From Calendula officinalis (Eukaryota > Streptophyta > Magnoliopsida > Asterales > Asteraceae): DNA of 64,000 nucleotides. The notes beneath the pieces are model-generated. The model was not told the origin of the DNA and made no database searches. It worked only from the letters and a program-made list of their open reading frames with translations. This document shows positions 38,086-50,570 of the stretch, in pieces (position 1 is the stretch's first letter; each line of letters begins with the position of its first letter). The stretch covers positions 19,640,977 to 19,704,976 of the forward strand of contig OY970828.1 of the NCBI GenBank assembly GCA_963853835.1, read 5' to 3'. A program made the translations under genes and the position numbers.

Positions 38086-39825
38086 CTACAAAATTACAAA
38101 GTTCATTAATTAGTATTTTCAATAATAATGTCTTTTAATAAATTAACTACCCAATTAATTTTAATTAAAAGCTAAGATCCCATTGAGCTTCTATCATCGC
38201 ATCAGTTGATCTGCTAGAGATGATAGATCCAATAGGTAGGTGACGATCAACAATTGCATTACAAGTGCAACTCTTAGAGGTATGGGACTTCATGGCACCT
38301 AGTGAACAAGCATCTAGGGTCAAGTGGCATGTTTGTCGCATCTTCGCCTCGAGTTAAGGTCTCACCGTTAACTTGATTAAGTCATCCAATGTGAAATCAT
38401 GTCAAAATAAATCTAGGTCTCACCGTAGTGAATAATGACCTCGGATCTAAATTCAAACCACGTCTCACGTGAATTCAAAAATAGAAGCAAGTGATTATCA
38501 AACGATTGGACGGCGTGACTTAAATTTTAGGTATGTTTAAATTTTAATTGATAAAATTTTATTAAGATATGAATGAATCATGTACTTCATTCATACCACT
38601 TCATAAGTCTTGTAATAAACGGTAAAAACTTTTAGCGATTATTAAGTGATAAGTTACAAATCATATGTAAACTTAGTTTAATCTCAAAACGATTTTAGAT
38701 TAAAGGTTTAATCATCTATGATTAACTAGTATTCATCGATGATTAAGGGTTTGAATGTTTTAATGTTTGTGTCTAAAAACCATTTTTAATTGTTTTACTA
38801 CTTGTATCTAATAGAAAAGAAAAACAACCACAAACAAAGAATAAAACATGCAACAAATTTTGTGCAAACCTCGACCGATGAAATCCTAGGTTCGGTCACG
38901 TGAGTCATCACGACGGACCGAAGGGTCAAACTAGGGGACGGGCCAACATGAACCCAAACGGGCCTACATAAACCCAATGGGCTCCCACTTGCTCCAAGAC
39001 ATTCTTGAGCAAGTAGAACCCAAAATTGTGAAAAAGTGTAATCTGCCAGAAAATTCCAGCAGACTTTGAAGCCCGAAAAGTCACTGAAGGAGTCTTCGTT
39101 GGTCTTCCTGGCCTTCTGGAAAGTTGTCGCCCACGACTTTGCAAGCATTTTAGGCTTTTGAATCGCCCAAAACGGAGTCTGTATGCCTCTGGAAAACCTG
39201 TTTTCGTACAGCCCTCGCTTTTGTGACGGAAATTTGTTGTTTTCTTCATTAGTCTTCAATATTTTGTATCAACAATTTACAATAAAAAGATAAAATAAAT
39301 ACAATCTATTCTATTACTTTTACATTACAAATTGCCCCAATGGCACCAAAAATAAAAGAAAAATAAATGAAACAAATTACAACAATTAAGCCAAAAAAAA
39401 ACAAGGCTTTTCCCAAACAACCAAACAACCAAACATCAACCACATTCATTCACAAATGGTCTAGGATTTCATCGGTTTGCACAAACAAGCAACAATTGAC
39501 AAGGCTTTGGCTTGGGATATGGCAAAAATACATGTTTTGCCATATCAACAACATGGAATTAAAAAATAAATTCCAAGCCAAATAATCAAAAAAATACAAT
39601 AACAAGATTAATTTTTTTTGATATGATTTTGTAACAAGTGACAATAGGGCTCCAAAAATACCATATTTTAACCCATGTAGTTAATTTAAAAATCGAAAAA
39701 AAAAACCAAAACCCGTGAGGTTTTTTTTTTTTCCTTTCTTCCGATCGGGTTCAAAAAACTACCAAAAAAACTTGGTTTTTGCCACTTTTTACAAAATCTA
39801 GCTAATTATATGATTAATATAATGA
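38086..39825 (-). other. Copia 5' leader (long, about 1.7 kb)
   Basis: This unusually long stretch separates the primer-binding site from the gag ATG. Just before the ATG the - strand reads tttgtaattttgtag, which looks like a plant intron 3' end. A pair of inverted-repeat arms lies at 38858-38889 and 39461-39485. Homopolymer-rich DNA lies at 39690-39735. A 153-codon open frame on the - strand (38798-39259) matches no family I recognise and has no visible domain, so I do not call it a gene. Confidence 0.7.
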
Positions 39826-39837
39826 CTCGTGATACCA
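39826..39837 (-). promoter_or_regulatory. Copia primer-binding site
   Basis: On the - strand TGGTATCACGAG follows the 5' LTR by four bases. It matches the 3' end of initiator Met-tRNA over its first eight bases. Confidence 0.85.
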
Positions 39838-39841
39838 CTAA

Positions 39842-40490
39842 TGGTGATTTTCGGTTATTACAAGTAACAAAAACGCAGCGGAAAGATTTAATCACCATGA
39901 ACGGATCTTGATATCAATCATACAATTAAACTATAAGAAAATCAAAGAGAATGGTATAAGAATTCATACCCTAGTTGCCTTTGATTATTGTGTATTCGGA
40001 TGGAGTTGGTGATGGATTGAAACCAAGTATTCAATTAGAATACCTCTAAAAGAAAGTCCACACAACACTTCAAGAACACCAAAGGAGGATGCTAGTCCTT
40101 GATTCTTGAGAGCAAATGGAAGCAAAAGATGGGATGTATTGTGTGTGTGTGTGCCGTGAATTCACAAGGCAAGGGAGGGAGTTTATGGAGTCATTTACAC
40201 TCCATAATGATGCCTTAATTCCCATTAATGATTTCCATAAACCATTGACCAATATTTACACACAAGTCCTTATCTTTTGTTCCTTCTAGTTTGCTCACAT
40301 TAAGGTTTCAATATTAACATTTAATATTAAACTTATATATAAGCATGTAGCTTATATTAATATATATAATGTAATTACCCTAATTACACTATATATCTTA
40401 TGGTGCTAAGTGTTTAAGTGTGTGACCCTTTAGGCTCACAAACTACTAGCCATATAACTATATGTTATACGCGTGAAGCATATTCCAACA
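39842..40490 (-). repeat. Copia 5' LTR
   Basis: It is 649 bp long, nearly identical to the 3' LTR; the 2-bp difference is a longer tg run near 40140. On the - strand a TATA-like palindrome cttatatataag at 40332-40343 is the likely core promoter (inference). It would drive the gag-pol frame leftward. Confidence 0.93.
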
Positions 40491-40495
40491 CTAAT
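40491..40495. repeat. Target-site duplication, right copy (ctaat)
   Basis: It matches 32582-32586. Joining 32586 to 40496 gives the same spacing between satellite B landmarks as in uninterrupted copies (838 bp from the 31778-type anchor to the next class boundary). Confidence 0.78.
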
Positions 40496-41049
40496 TACGG
40501 TTTAACATGGATACTTATAGGTTATTGGTCGAAGCTAGTGGTTATAATGGTTCACGGGCTATTTGTATGTGTAATGGACACCAATTAATGTTTAAAATGG
40601 ATACTTATAGGTTATTGGTCATAGCTAGTGGCCAAAATCGTTCACGGGGCATTCCTTTGAGTTCTAGACAGCAATTACAGTTTAAAAAATGGATATATGC
40701 TTTATTGGTCATAGCTTGTTGTCAAAATCGTTCACGGGGCATTCGTGTGGGTTCTAGACACCAATTACAGTTTAAAAATGGGTACTTATAGGTTATTGGT
40801 CATAGCTATTGGATATAATGGTTCACGGGCCATTCGTATGGGCTATGGACGCTAATTATGGTTAAACAAGGATACTTATAGGTTATTGGTCGAAGCTAGT
40901 GATTATAATGATTCACGGGCCATTCGTATGGGTAATGGACACCAATTAAGGTTTAAAAAGGATACTCATAGGTTTTTGGTCATAGCTAGAGGTCAAAATT
41001 AGTCACGAGGCATTCGTATGGGTTCTAGACACCAATTACAAGTTAAAAA

Positions 41050-41139
41050 ATGGATACTTATAGGTTATCGGTCATAGCTAGTGGTTATAATGGTTCACGG
41101 GACATTCGTATGGGTAATGGACACCAATTAAGGTTTAAA
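41050..41139 (+). repeat. Representative satellite B monomer (90 bp)
   Basis: It is exactly 90 bp, 30 codons, with no stop in the frame that starts at its ATG. Classes ending in tttaaaatgg keep this frame into the next monomer. Classes ending in tttaaaaaatgg are 92 bp, shift frame and soon reach a stop in ggtcatag. Classes with gacgctaatt carry a stop inside. Confidence 0.85.
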
Positions 41140-41591
41140 ATTGATACTTATAGGTTACTGGACATAGTTAGTGGTCAAAATCATTCACGGGGCATTCGTA
41201 CGGGTTCTAGACACCAATTACAGTTTAAAAAATGGATACTTATAGGTTATTGTTCATAGCTAGTGGTTATAATGGTTCACGGGGCATTTGTATGGGCTGT
41301 GGACGCAAATTACGGTTTAACAAGGATACTTATACGTTATTGGTCGAAGCTAGCGGTTATAATGGTTCACGGGCCATTCGTAAGGTCTATGGACGCTAAT
41401 TACGGTTTAACAAGGATACTTATAGGTTATTGGTCGTAGCTAGTGGTTATAATGGTTCACGGGCCATTCGTATGGGTAATGGACATCAATTAAGGTTTAA
41501 AGTGGATACTTATAGGTTATTGGTTGAAGCTAGTGGTTATAATGGTTCACGGGGCATTCGTATGGGTAATTGACTCATATTAAGGTTTAAA

Positions 41592-44500
41592 ATGGATACT
41601 TATAGGTCATTGGTCTTAGCTAGTGGTCAAAATCGTTCACGGGACATTCGTATGGGTTCTAGACACCAATTACAATTTAGAAAAATGGATATTTATAGGT
41701 TATTGGTCATAACTATTGGTTATAATGGTTCACGGGCCATTCCTATGGGTTATCAACACCAATCACAGTTTAAAAAATGGATACTTATAGGTTATTGGTT
41801 ATAGCTAGTGATTATAATGGTTCACGGGCCATTCGTATGGGCTATGGACGCCAAGTACGGTTTAACATGGATACTTATAGGTTATTGGACGTAGTTAGTG
41901 GTTATATTGCTTCACGGGCCATTCGTATGTTTAACGGACACCAATTAATGTTTAAAATGGATACTTACAGGTTATTGGTCGTAGCTAGTGGTCAAAATCG
42001 TTCACGGGGCATTCGTATGAGTTCTAGACACCAATTATAGTTTAAGAAATGGATACTTATAGGTTATTGGTCATAACTAGTGGCCATAATGGTTCACAGG
42101 CCATTTGTATGGGTTATCAACACCAATTACAGTTAAAAAAATGGATACTTATAGGGTTTTGGTTATAGCTAGTGATTATAACGGTTCACGGGCCATTTGT
42201 ATTTGTTATCAAAACCAATTAAGGTTTAAAATGGATACTTATAGTGTATTGGTCATAGCTAGTGGTCAAAATCATTCGCGGAGCATTCGTATGGGTTCTA
42301 GACACCAATTACAGTTTAAAAAATGGATACTTATAGGTTATTTGTCATACCTAGTGGTTATAGTGTTCAAGGGCCATTCGTATGGCCTATGGATGCTAAT
42401 TACGGTTTAACAAGGATACTTATAGGTTATTGGTCGAAGCTAGTGGTTATAATGGTTCACGGGCCATTCGTATGTGTAATGGACACCAATTAATGTTTAA
42501 AATGGATACATATAGGTTATTGGTCATAGCTAGTGGCCAAAATCGTTCACGGGGCATTCCAATGAGTTCTAGACAGCAATTACAGTTTAAAAAATGGATA
42601 TATGCTTTATTGGTCATAGATTGTTGTCAAAATCATTCACGGGGCATTCGGGTGGGTTCTAGAGACCAATTACAGTTTAAAAAATGGGTACTTATAGGTT
42701 ATTGGTCATAGCTATTGGATATAATGGTTCACGGGCCATTCGTATGAGCTATGGACGCTAATTACGGTTAAACAAGGATACTTATAGGTTATTGGTCGAA
42801 GCTAGTGATTATAATGGTTCACGGGCCATTCGTATGGGTAATGGACACCAATTAAGGTTTAAAAAGGATACTCATAGGTTTTTGGTCATAGCTAGAGGTC
42901 AAAATTAGTCACGGGGCATTCGTATGGGTTCTAGACACCAATTACAAGTTAAAAAATGGATACTTATAGGTTATCAGTGATAGCTAGTGGTTATAATGGT
43001 TCACAGGACATTCGTATGGGTAATGGACACCAATTAAGGTTTAAAATTGATACTTATAAGTTACTGGTCATAGCTAGTGGTCAAAATCATTCACGGGGCA
43101 TTCGTACGGGTTCTAGACACCAATTACAGTTTAAAAAATGGATACTTATAGGTTATTGGTCATAGCTAGTGGTTATAATGGTTCACGGGGCATTCGTATG
43201 GGCTATGGACGCAAATTAAGGTTTAACAAGGATACTTATAGGTTATTGGTCGAAGCTAGTGGTTATAATGGTTCACGGGCCATTCGTATGTGTAATGGAC
43301 ACCAATTAATGTTTAAAATGGATACTTATAGGTTATTGGTCATAGCTTGTGGCCAAAATCGTTCACGGGGCATTCCTTTGAGTTCTAGACAGCAATTACA
43401 GTTTAAAAAATGGATATATGCTTTATTGGTCATAGCTTGTTGTCAAAATCGTTCACGGGGCATTCGTGTGGGTTCTAGACACCAATTACAGTTTAAAAAT
43501 GGGTACTTATAGGTTATTGGTCATAGCTATTGGATGTAATGGTTCACGGGCCATTCGTATGGGCTATGGACGCTAATTATGGTTAAACAAGGATACTTAT
43601 AGGTTATTGGTCGAAGCTAGTGATTATAATGGTTCACGGGCCATTCGTATGGGTAATGGACACCAATTAAGGTTTAAAAAGGATACTCATAGGTTTTTGG
43701 TCATAGCTAGAGGTCAAAATTAGTCACGGGGCATTCGTATGGGTTCTAGACACCAATTACAAGTTAAAAAATGGATACTTATAGGTTATCAGTGATAGCT
43801 AGTGGTTATAATGGTTCACAGGACATTCGTATGGGTAATGGACACCAATTAAGGTTTAAAATTGATACTTATAGCTTACTGGACATAGCTAGTGGTCAAA
43901 ATCATTCACGGGGCATTCGTACGGGTTCTAGACACCAATTACAGTTTAAAAAATGGATACTTATAGGTTATTGGTCATAGCTAGTGGTTATAATGGTTCA
44001 CGGGGCATTCGTATGGGCTATGGACGCAAATTAAGGTTTAACAAGGATACTTATAGGTTATTGGTCGAAGCTAGTGGTTATAATGGTTCACGGGCCATTC
44101 GTATGTGTAATGGACACCAATTAATGTTTAAAATGGATACTTATAGGTTATTGGTCATAGCTTGTGGCCAAAATCGTTCACGGGGCATTCCTTTGAGTTC
44201 TAGACAGCAATTACAGTTTAAAAAATGGATACATGCTTTATTGGTCATAGCTTGTTGTCAAAATCGTTCACGGGGCATTCGTGTGGGTTCTAGACACCAA
44301 TTACAGTTTAAAAATGGGTACGTATAGGTTATTGGTCATAGCTATTGGATGTAATGGTTCACGGGCCATTCGTATGGGCTATGGACGCTAATTATGGTTA
44401 AACAAGGATACTTATAGGTTATTGGTCGAAGCTAGTGATTATAATAGTTCACGGGCCATTCGTATGGGTAATGGACACCAATTAAGGTTTAAAAAGGATA

Positions 44501-45126
44501 CTCATAGGTTTTTGGTCATAGCTAGAGGTCAAAATTAGTCACGGGGCATTCGTATGGGTTCTAGACACCAATTACAAGTTAAAAAATGGATACTTATAGG
44601 TTATCGGTCATAGCTAGTGTTATAATGGTTCACGGGACATTCGTATGGGTAATGGACACCAATTAAGGTTTAAAATTGATACTTATAGCTTACTGGACAT
44701 AGCTAGTGGTCAAAATCATTCACGGGGCATTCGTACGGGTTCTAGACACCAATTACATTTTAAAAAATGGATACGTATAGGTTATTGTTCATAGCTAGTG
44801 GTTATAATGGTTCACGGGGCATTTGTATGGGCTATGGACGCAAATTATGGTTTAACAAGGATACTTATACGTTATTGGTCGAAGCTAGCGGTTATAATGG
44901 TTCACGGGCCATTCGTAAGGTCTATGGACGCTAATTATGGTTTAACAAGGATACTTATAGGTTATTGGTCGTAGCTAGTGGTTATAATGGTTCACGGGCC
45001 ATTCGTATGGGTAATGGACATCAATTAAGGTTTAAAGTGGATACTTATAGGTTATTGGTCGAAGCTAGTGGTTATAATGGTTCACGGGGCATTCGTATGG
45101 GTAATTGACTCATATTAAAGTTTAAA
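41592..45126 (+). repeat. Satellite B higher-order repeat, 3.5-kb form
   Basis: About 39 monomers. It contains three tandem copies of the ~815-bp nine-monomer block, starting at 42956, 43771 and 44586. The first two copies share private variants (for example ggttatcagtgatagc), so they duplicated most recently. Confidence 0.85.
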
Positions 45127-47847
45127 ATGGATACTTATAGGTCATTGGTCTTAGCTAGTGGTCAAAATCATTCACGGGACATTTGTATGGATTCTAGACA
45201 CCAATTACAATTTAGAAAAATGGATATTTATTGGTTATTGGTCATAGCTATTGGTTATAATGGTTCACGGGCCATTCCTATGGGTTATCAACACCAATCA
45301 CAGTTTAAAAAATGGATACTTATAGGTTATTGGTTATAGCTAGTGATTATAATGCTTCACGGGCCATTCGTATGGGCTATGGACGCCAAGTACGGTTTAA
45401 CATGGATACTTATAGGTTATTGGACGTAGTTAGTGGTTATATTGCTTCACGGGCCATTCGTATGTTTAACGGACACCAATTAATGTTTAAAATGGATACT
45501 TACAGGTTATTGGTCGTAGCTAGTGGTCAAAATCGTTCACGGGGCATTCGTATGAGTTCTAGACACCAATTATAGTTTAAGAAATGGATACTTATAGGTT
45601 ATTGGTCATAACTAGTGGCCATAATGGTTCACAGGCCATTTGTATGGGTTATCAACACCAATTACAGTTAAAAAAATGGATACTTATAGGTTTTTGGTTA
45701 TAGCTAGTGATTATAATGGTTCACGGGCCATTTGTATTTGTTATCAAATCCCATTAAGGTTTAAAATGGATACTTATAGTGTATTGGTCTTAGCTAGTGG
45801 TCAAAATCATTCACGGGGCATTCGTATGGGTTCTAGACACCAATTACAGTTTAAAAAATGGATACTTATAGGTTATTGGTCATACCTAGTGGTTATAGTG
45901 TTCAAGGGCCATTCGTATGGCCTATGGATGCTAATTACGGTTTAACAAGGATACTTATAGGTTATTGGTCGAAGCTAGTGGTTATAATGGTTCACGGGCC
46001 ATACGTATGTGTAATGGACACCAATTAATGTTTAAAATGGACACTTATAGGTTATTGGTCATAGCTAGTGGCCAAAATCGTTCACGGGGCATTCCAATGA
46101 GTTCTAGACAGCAATTACAGTTTAAAAAATGGATATATGCTTTATTGGTCATAGATTGTTGTCAAAATCATTCACGGGGCATTCGGGTGGGTTCTAGAGA
46201 CCAATTACAGTTTAAAAAATGGGTACTTATAGGTTATTGGTCATAGCTATTGGATATAATGGTTCACGGGCCATTCGTATGGGCTATGGACACTAATTAC
46301 GGTTAAACAAGGATACTTATAGGTTATTGGTCGAAGCTAGTAATTATAATGGTTCACGGGCCATTCGTATGGGTAATGGACACCAATTAAGGTTTAAAAA
46401 GGATACTCATAGGTTTTTGGTCATAGCTAGAGGTCAAAATTAGTCACGGGGCATTCGTATGGGTTCTAGATACCAATTACAAGTTAAAAAATGGATACTT
46501 ATAGGTTATCGGTGATAGCTAGTGGTTATAATGGTTCGCAGGACATTCGTATGGGTAATGGACACCAATTAAGGTTTAAAATTGATACTTATAGGTTACT
46601 GGTCATAGCTAGTGGTCAAAATCATTCACGGGGCATTCGTACGAGTTCAAGACACCAATTACAGTTTAAAAAATGGATACTTATAGGTTATTGGTCATAG
46701 CTAGTGGTTATAATGGTTCACGGGGCATTCGTATGGGCTATGGACGCAAATTATGGTTTAACAAGGATACTTATAGGTTATTGGTCGAAGCTAGTGGTTA
46801 TAATGGTTCACGGGCCATTCGTATGTGTAATGGACACCAATTAATGTTTAAAATGGATACTCATAGGTTATTGGTCATAGCTTGTGGCCAAAATCGTTCA
46901 CGGGGCATTCCTTTGAGTTCTAGACAGCAATTACAGTTTAAAAAATGGATATATGCTTTATTGGTCATAGCTTGTTGTCAAAATCGTTCACGGGGCATTC
47001 GTGTGGGTTCTAGACACCAATTACAATTTAAAAATGGGTACTTATAGGTTATTGGTCATAGCTATTGGATATAATGGTTCACGGGCCATTCGTATGGGCT
47101 ATGGACGCTAATTACGGTTAAACAAGCATACTTATAGGTTATTGGTCGAAGCTAGTGATTATAATGGTTCACGGGCCATTCGTATGGGTAATGGACACCA
47201 ATTAAGGTTTAAAAAGGATACTCATAGGTTTTTGGTCTTAGCTAGAGGTCAAAATTAGTCACGGGGCATTCGTATGGGTTCTAGACACCAATTACAAGTT
47301 AAAAAATGGATTCTTATAGGTTATTGGTCATAGCTAGTGTTTATAATGGTTCACAGGACATTCGTATGGGTAATGGACACCAATAAAGGTTTAAAATTGA
47401 TACTTATAGGTTACTGGTCATAGCTAGTGGTGAAAATCATTCACGGGGCATTCGTACGTGTTCTAGACACCAATTACAGTTTAAAAAATGGATACTTATA
47501 GGTTATTGTTCATAGCTAGTGGTTATAATGGTTCACGGGGCATTTGTATGGGCTATGGACGCAAATTACGGTTTAACAAGGATACTTATACGTTACTGGT
47601 CGAAGCTAGCGGTTATAATGGTTCACGGGCCATTCGTAAGGTCTATGGACGCTAATTACGGTTTAACAAGGATACGTATAGGTTATTGGTCGTAGCTAGT
47701 GGTTATAATGGTTCACGGGCCATTCGTATGGGTAATGGACATCAATTAAGGTTTAAAGTGGATACTTATAGGTTATTGGTTGAAGCTAGTGGTTATAATG
47801 GTTCACGGGGCATTCGTATGGGTAATTGACTCATATTAAGGTTTAAA
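45127..47847 (+). repeat. Satellite B higher-order repeat, 2.7-kb form
   Basis: About 30 monomers, with two ~815-bp blocks starting at 46491 and about 47306. Confidence 0.85.
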
Positions 47848-50570
47848 ATGGATACTTATAGGTCATTGGTCTTAGCTAGTGGTCAAAATCGTTCACGGGA
47901 CATTCGTATGGGTTCTAGACACCAATTACAATTTAGAAAAATGGATATTTATAGGTTATTGGTCATAGCTATTGGTTATAATGGTTCACGGGCCATTCCT
48001 ATGGGTTATCAACACCAATCACAGTTTAAAAAATGGATACTTATAGGTTATTGGTTATAGCTAGTGATTATAATGCTTCACGGGCCATTCGTATGGGCTA
48101 TGGACGCCAAGTACGGTTTAACATGGATACTTATAGGTTATCGGACGTAGTTAGTGGTTATATTGCTTCACGGGCCATTCGTATGTTTAACGGACACCAA
48201 TTAATGTTTAAAATGGATATTTATAGGTTATTTGTCATAGCTAGTGGCCAAAATCGTTCGCGGGGCATTCGTATGAGTTCTAGACACCAATTATAGTTTA
48301 AGAAATGGATACTTATAGGTTATTGGTCATAACTAGTGGCCATAATGGTTCACAGGCCATTTGTATGGGTTATCAACACCAATTACAGTTAAAAAAAATG
48401 GATACTTATGGGTTTTTGGTTATAGCTAGTGATTATAATGGTTCACGGGCCATTTGTATTTGTTATCAAAACCAATTAAGGTTTAAAATGGATACTTATA
48501 GTGTATTGGTCATAGCTAGTGGTCAAAATCATTCACGGGGCATTCGTATGGGTTCTAGACACCAATTACAGTTTACAAAATGGATACTTATAGGTTATTG
48601 GTCATACCTAGTGGTTATAGTGTTCAAGGGGCATTCGTATGGCCTATGGATGCTAATTACGGTTTAACAAGGATACTTATAGGTTATTGGTCGAAGCTAG
48701 TGGTTATAATGGTTCACGGGCCATTCGTATGTGTAATGGACACCAATTAATGTTTAAAATGGATACTTATAGGTTATTGGTCATAGCTAGTGGCCAAAAT
48801 CATTCACGGGGCATTCCAATGAGTTCTAGACAGCAATTACAGTTTAAAAAATGGATATATGCTTTATTGGTCATAGATTGTTGTCAAAATCATTCACGGG
48901 GCATTCGGGTGGGTTCTAGAGACCAATTACAGTTTAAAAAATGGGTACTTATAGGTTATTGGTCATAGCTATTGGATATAATGGTTCACGGGGCATTCGT
49001 ATGGGCTAAGGACGCTAATTACGGTTAAACAAGGATACTTATAGGTTATTGGTCGAAGCTAGTGATTATAATGGTTCACGGGCCATTCGTATGGGTAATG
49101 GACACCAATTAAGGTTTAAAAAGGATACTCATAGGTTTTTGGTCATAGCCAGAGGTCAAAATTAGTCACGGGGCATTCGTATGGGTTCTAGACACCAATT
49201 ACAAGTTAAAAAATGGATACTTATAGGTTATCGGTGATAGCTAGTGGTTATAATGGTTCACAGGACATTCGTATGGGTAATGGACACCAATTAAGGTTTA
49301 AAATTGATACTTATAGGTTACTGGTCATAGCTAGTGGTCAAAATCATTCACGGGGCATTCGTACGGGTTCTAGACACCAATTACAGTTTAAAAAATGGAT
49401 ACTTATAGGTTATTGGTCATAGCTAGTGGTTATAATGGTTCACGGGGCATTCGTATGGGCTATGGACGCAAATTACAGTTTAACAAGGATACTTATAGGT
49501 TATTGGTCGAAGCTAGTGGTTATAATGGTTCACGGGCCATTCGTATGTGTAATGGACACCAATTAATGTTTAAAATGGATACTTATAGGTTATTGGTCAT
49601 AGCTTGTGGCCAAAATCATTCACGGGGCATTCCTATGAGTTCTAGACAGCAATTACAGTTTAAAAAATGGATATATGCTTTATTGGTCATAGCTTGTTGT
49701 CAAAATCGTTCACGGGGCATTCGTGTGGGTTCTAGACACCAATTACAGTTTAAAAAATGGGTACTCATAGGTTATTGGTCATAGCTATTGGATATAATGG
49801 TTCACGGGCCATTCGTATGGGCTATGGACGCTAATTACGGTTAAACAAGGATACTTATAGGTTATTGGTCGAAGCTAGTGATTATAATGGTTCACGGGCC
49901 ATTCGTATGGGTAATGGACACCAATTAAGGTTTAAAAAGGATACTCATAGGTTTTTGGTCATAGCTAGAGGTCAAAATTAGTCACGGGGTATTCGTATGG
50001 GTTCTAGACACCAATTACAAGTTAAAAAATGGATACTTATAGGTTATCGGTCATAGCTAGTGGTTATAATGGTTCACGGGACATTCATATGGGTAATGGA
50101 CACCAATTAAGGTTTAAAATTGATACATATAGGTTACTGGTCATAGCTAGTGGTCAAAATCATTCACAGGGCATTTGTACGGGTTCTAGACACCAATTAC
50201 AGTTTAAAAAATGGATACTTATAGGTTATTGGTCATAGCTAGTGGTTATAATGGTTCACGGGGCATTCGTATGGGCTATGGACGCAAATTACGGTTTAAC
50301 AAGGATACTTATAGGTTATTGGTCGAAGCTAGCGGTTATAATGGTTCACGGGCCATTCGTAAGGTCTATGGACGCTAATTATGGTTTAACAAGGATACTT
50401 ATAGGTTATTGGTCGTAGCTAGTGGTTATAATGGTTCACGGGCCATTCGTATGGGTAATGGACATCAATTAAGGTTTAAAGTGGATACTTATAGGTTATT
50501 GGTTGAAGCTAGTGGTTATAATGGTTCACGGGGCATTCGTATGGGTAATTGACTCATATTAAGGTTTAAA
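47848..50570 (+). repeat. Satellite B higher-order repeat, 2.7-kb form (second)
   Basis: About 30 monomers, with two ~815-bp blocks starting at 49213 and 50029. Confidence 0.85.

Larger units (their letters stand above)
32587..40490 (-). mobile_element. Ty1/copia retrotransposon, nearly intact
   Basis: The element of about 7.9 kb is transcribed right to left. Its 5' LTR is at 39842-40490, primer-binding site at 39826-39837, leader at 38086-39825, gag-pol at 34078-38085, polypurine tract at about 33237-33247 and 3' LTR at 32590-33236. The domain order protease-integrase-RT-RNase H defines Ty1/copia (family knowledge). The LTRs differ by about seven substitutions and one 2-bp indel (by eye, about 99% identity), so insertion was recent. 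Removing the element and one ctaat restores the satellite B repeat exactly. I do not assign a copia clade. Confidence 0.96.

Noticed and set aside
38798..39259. 153-codon - strand frame in the copia leader as an extra gene
   Set aside because: No recognisable family, overlaps the inverted-repeat segment, and lies in untranslated leader; kept only as a remark in the leader entry.
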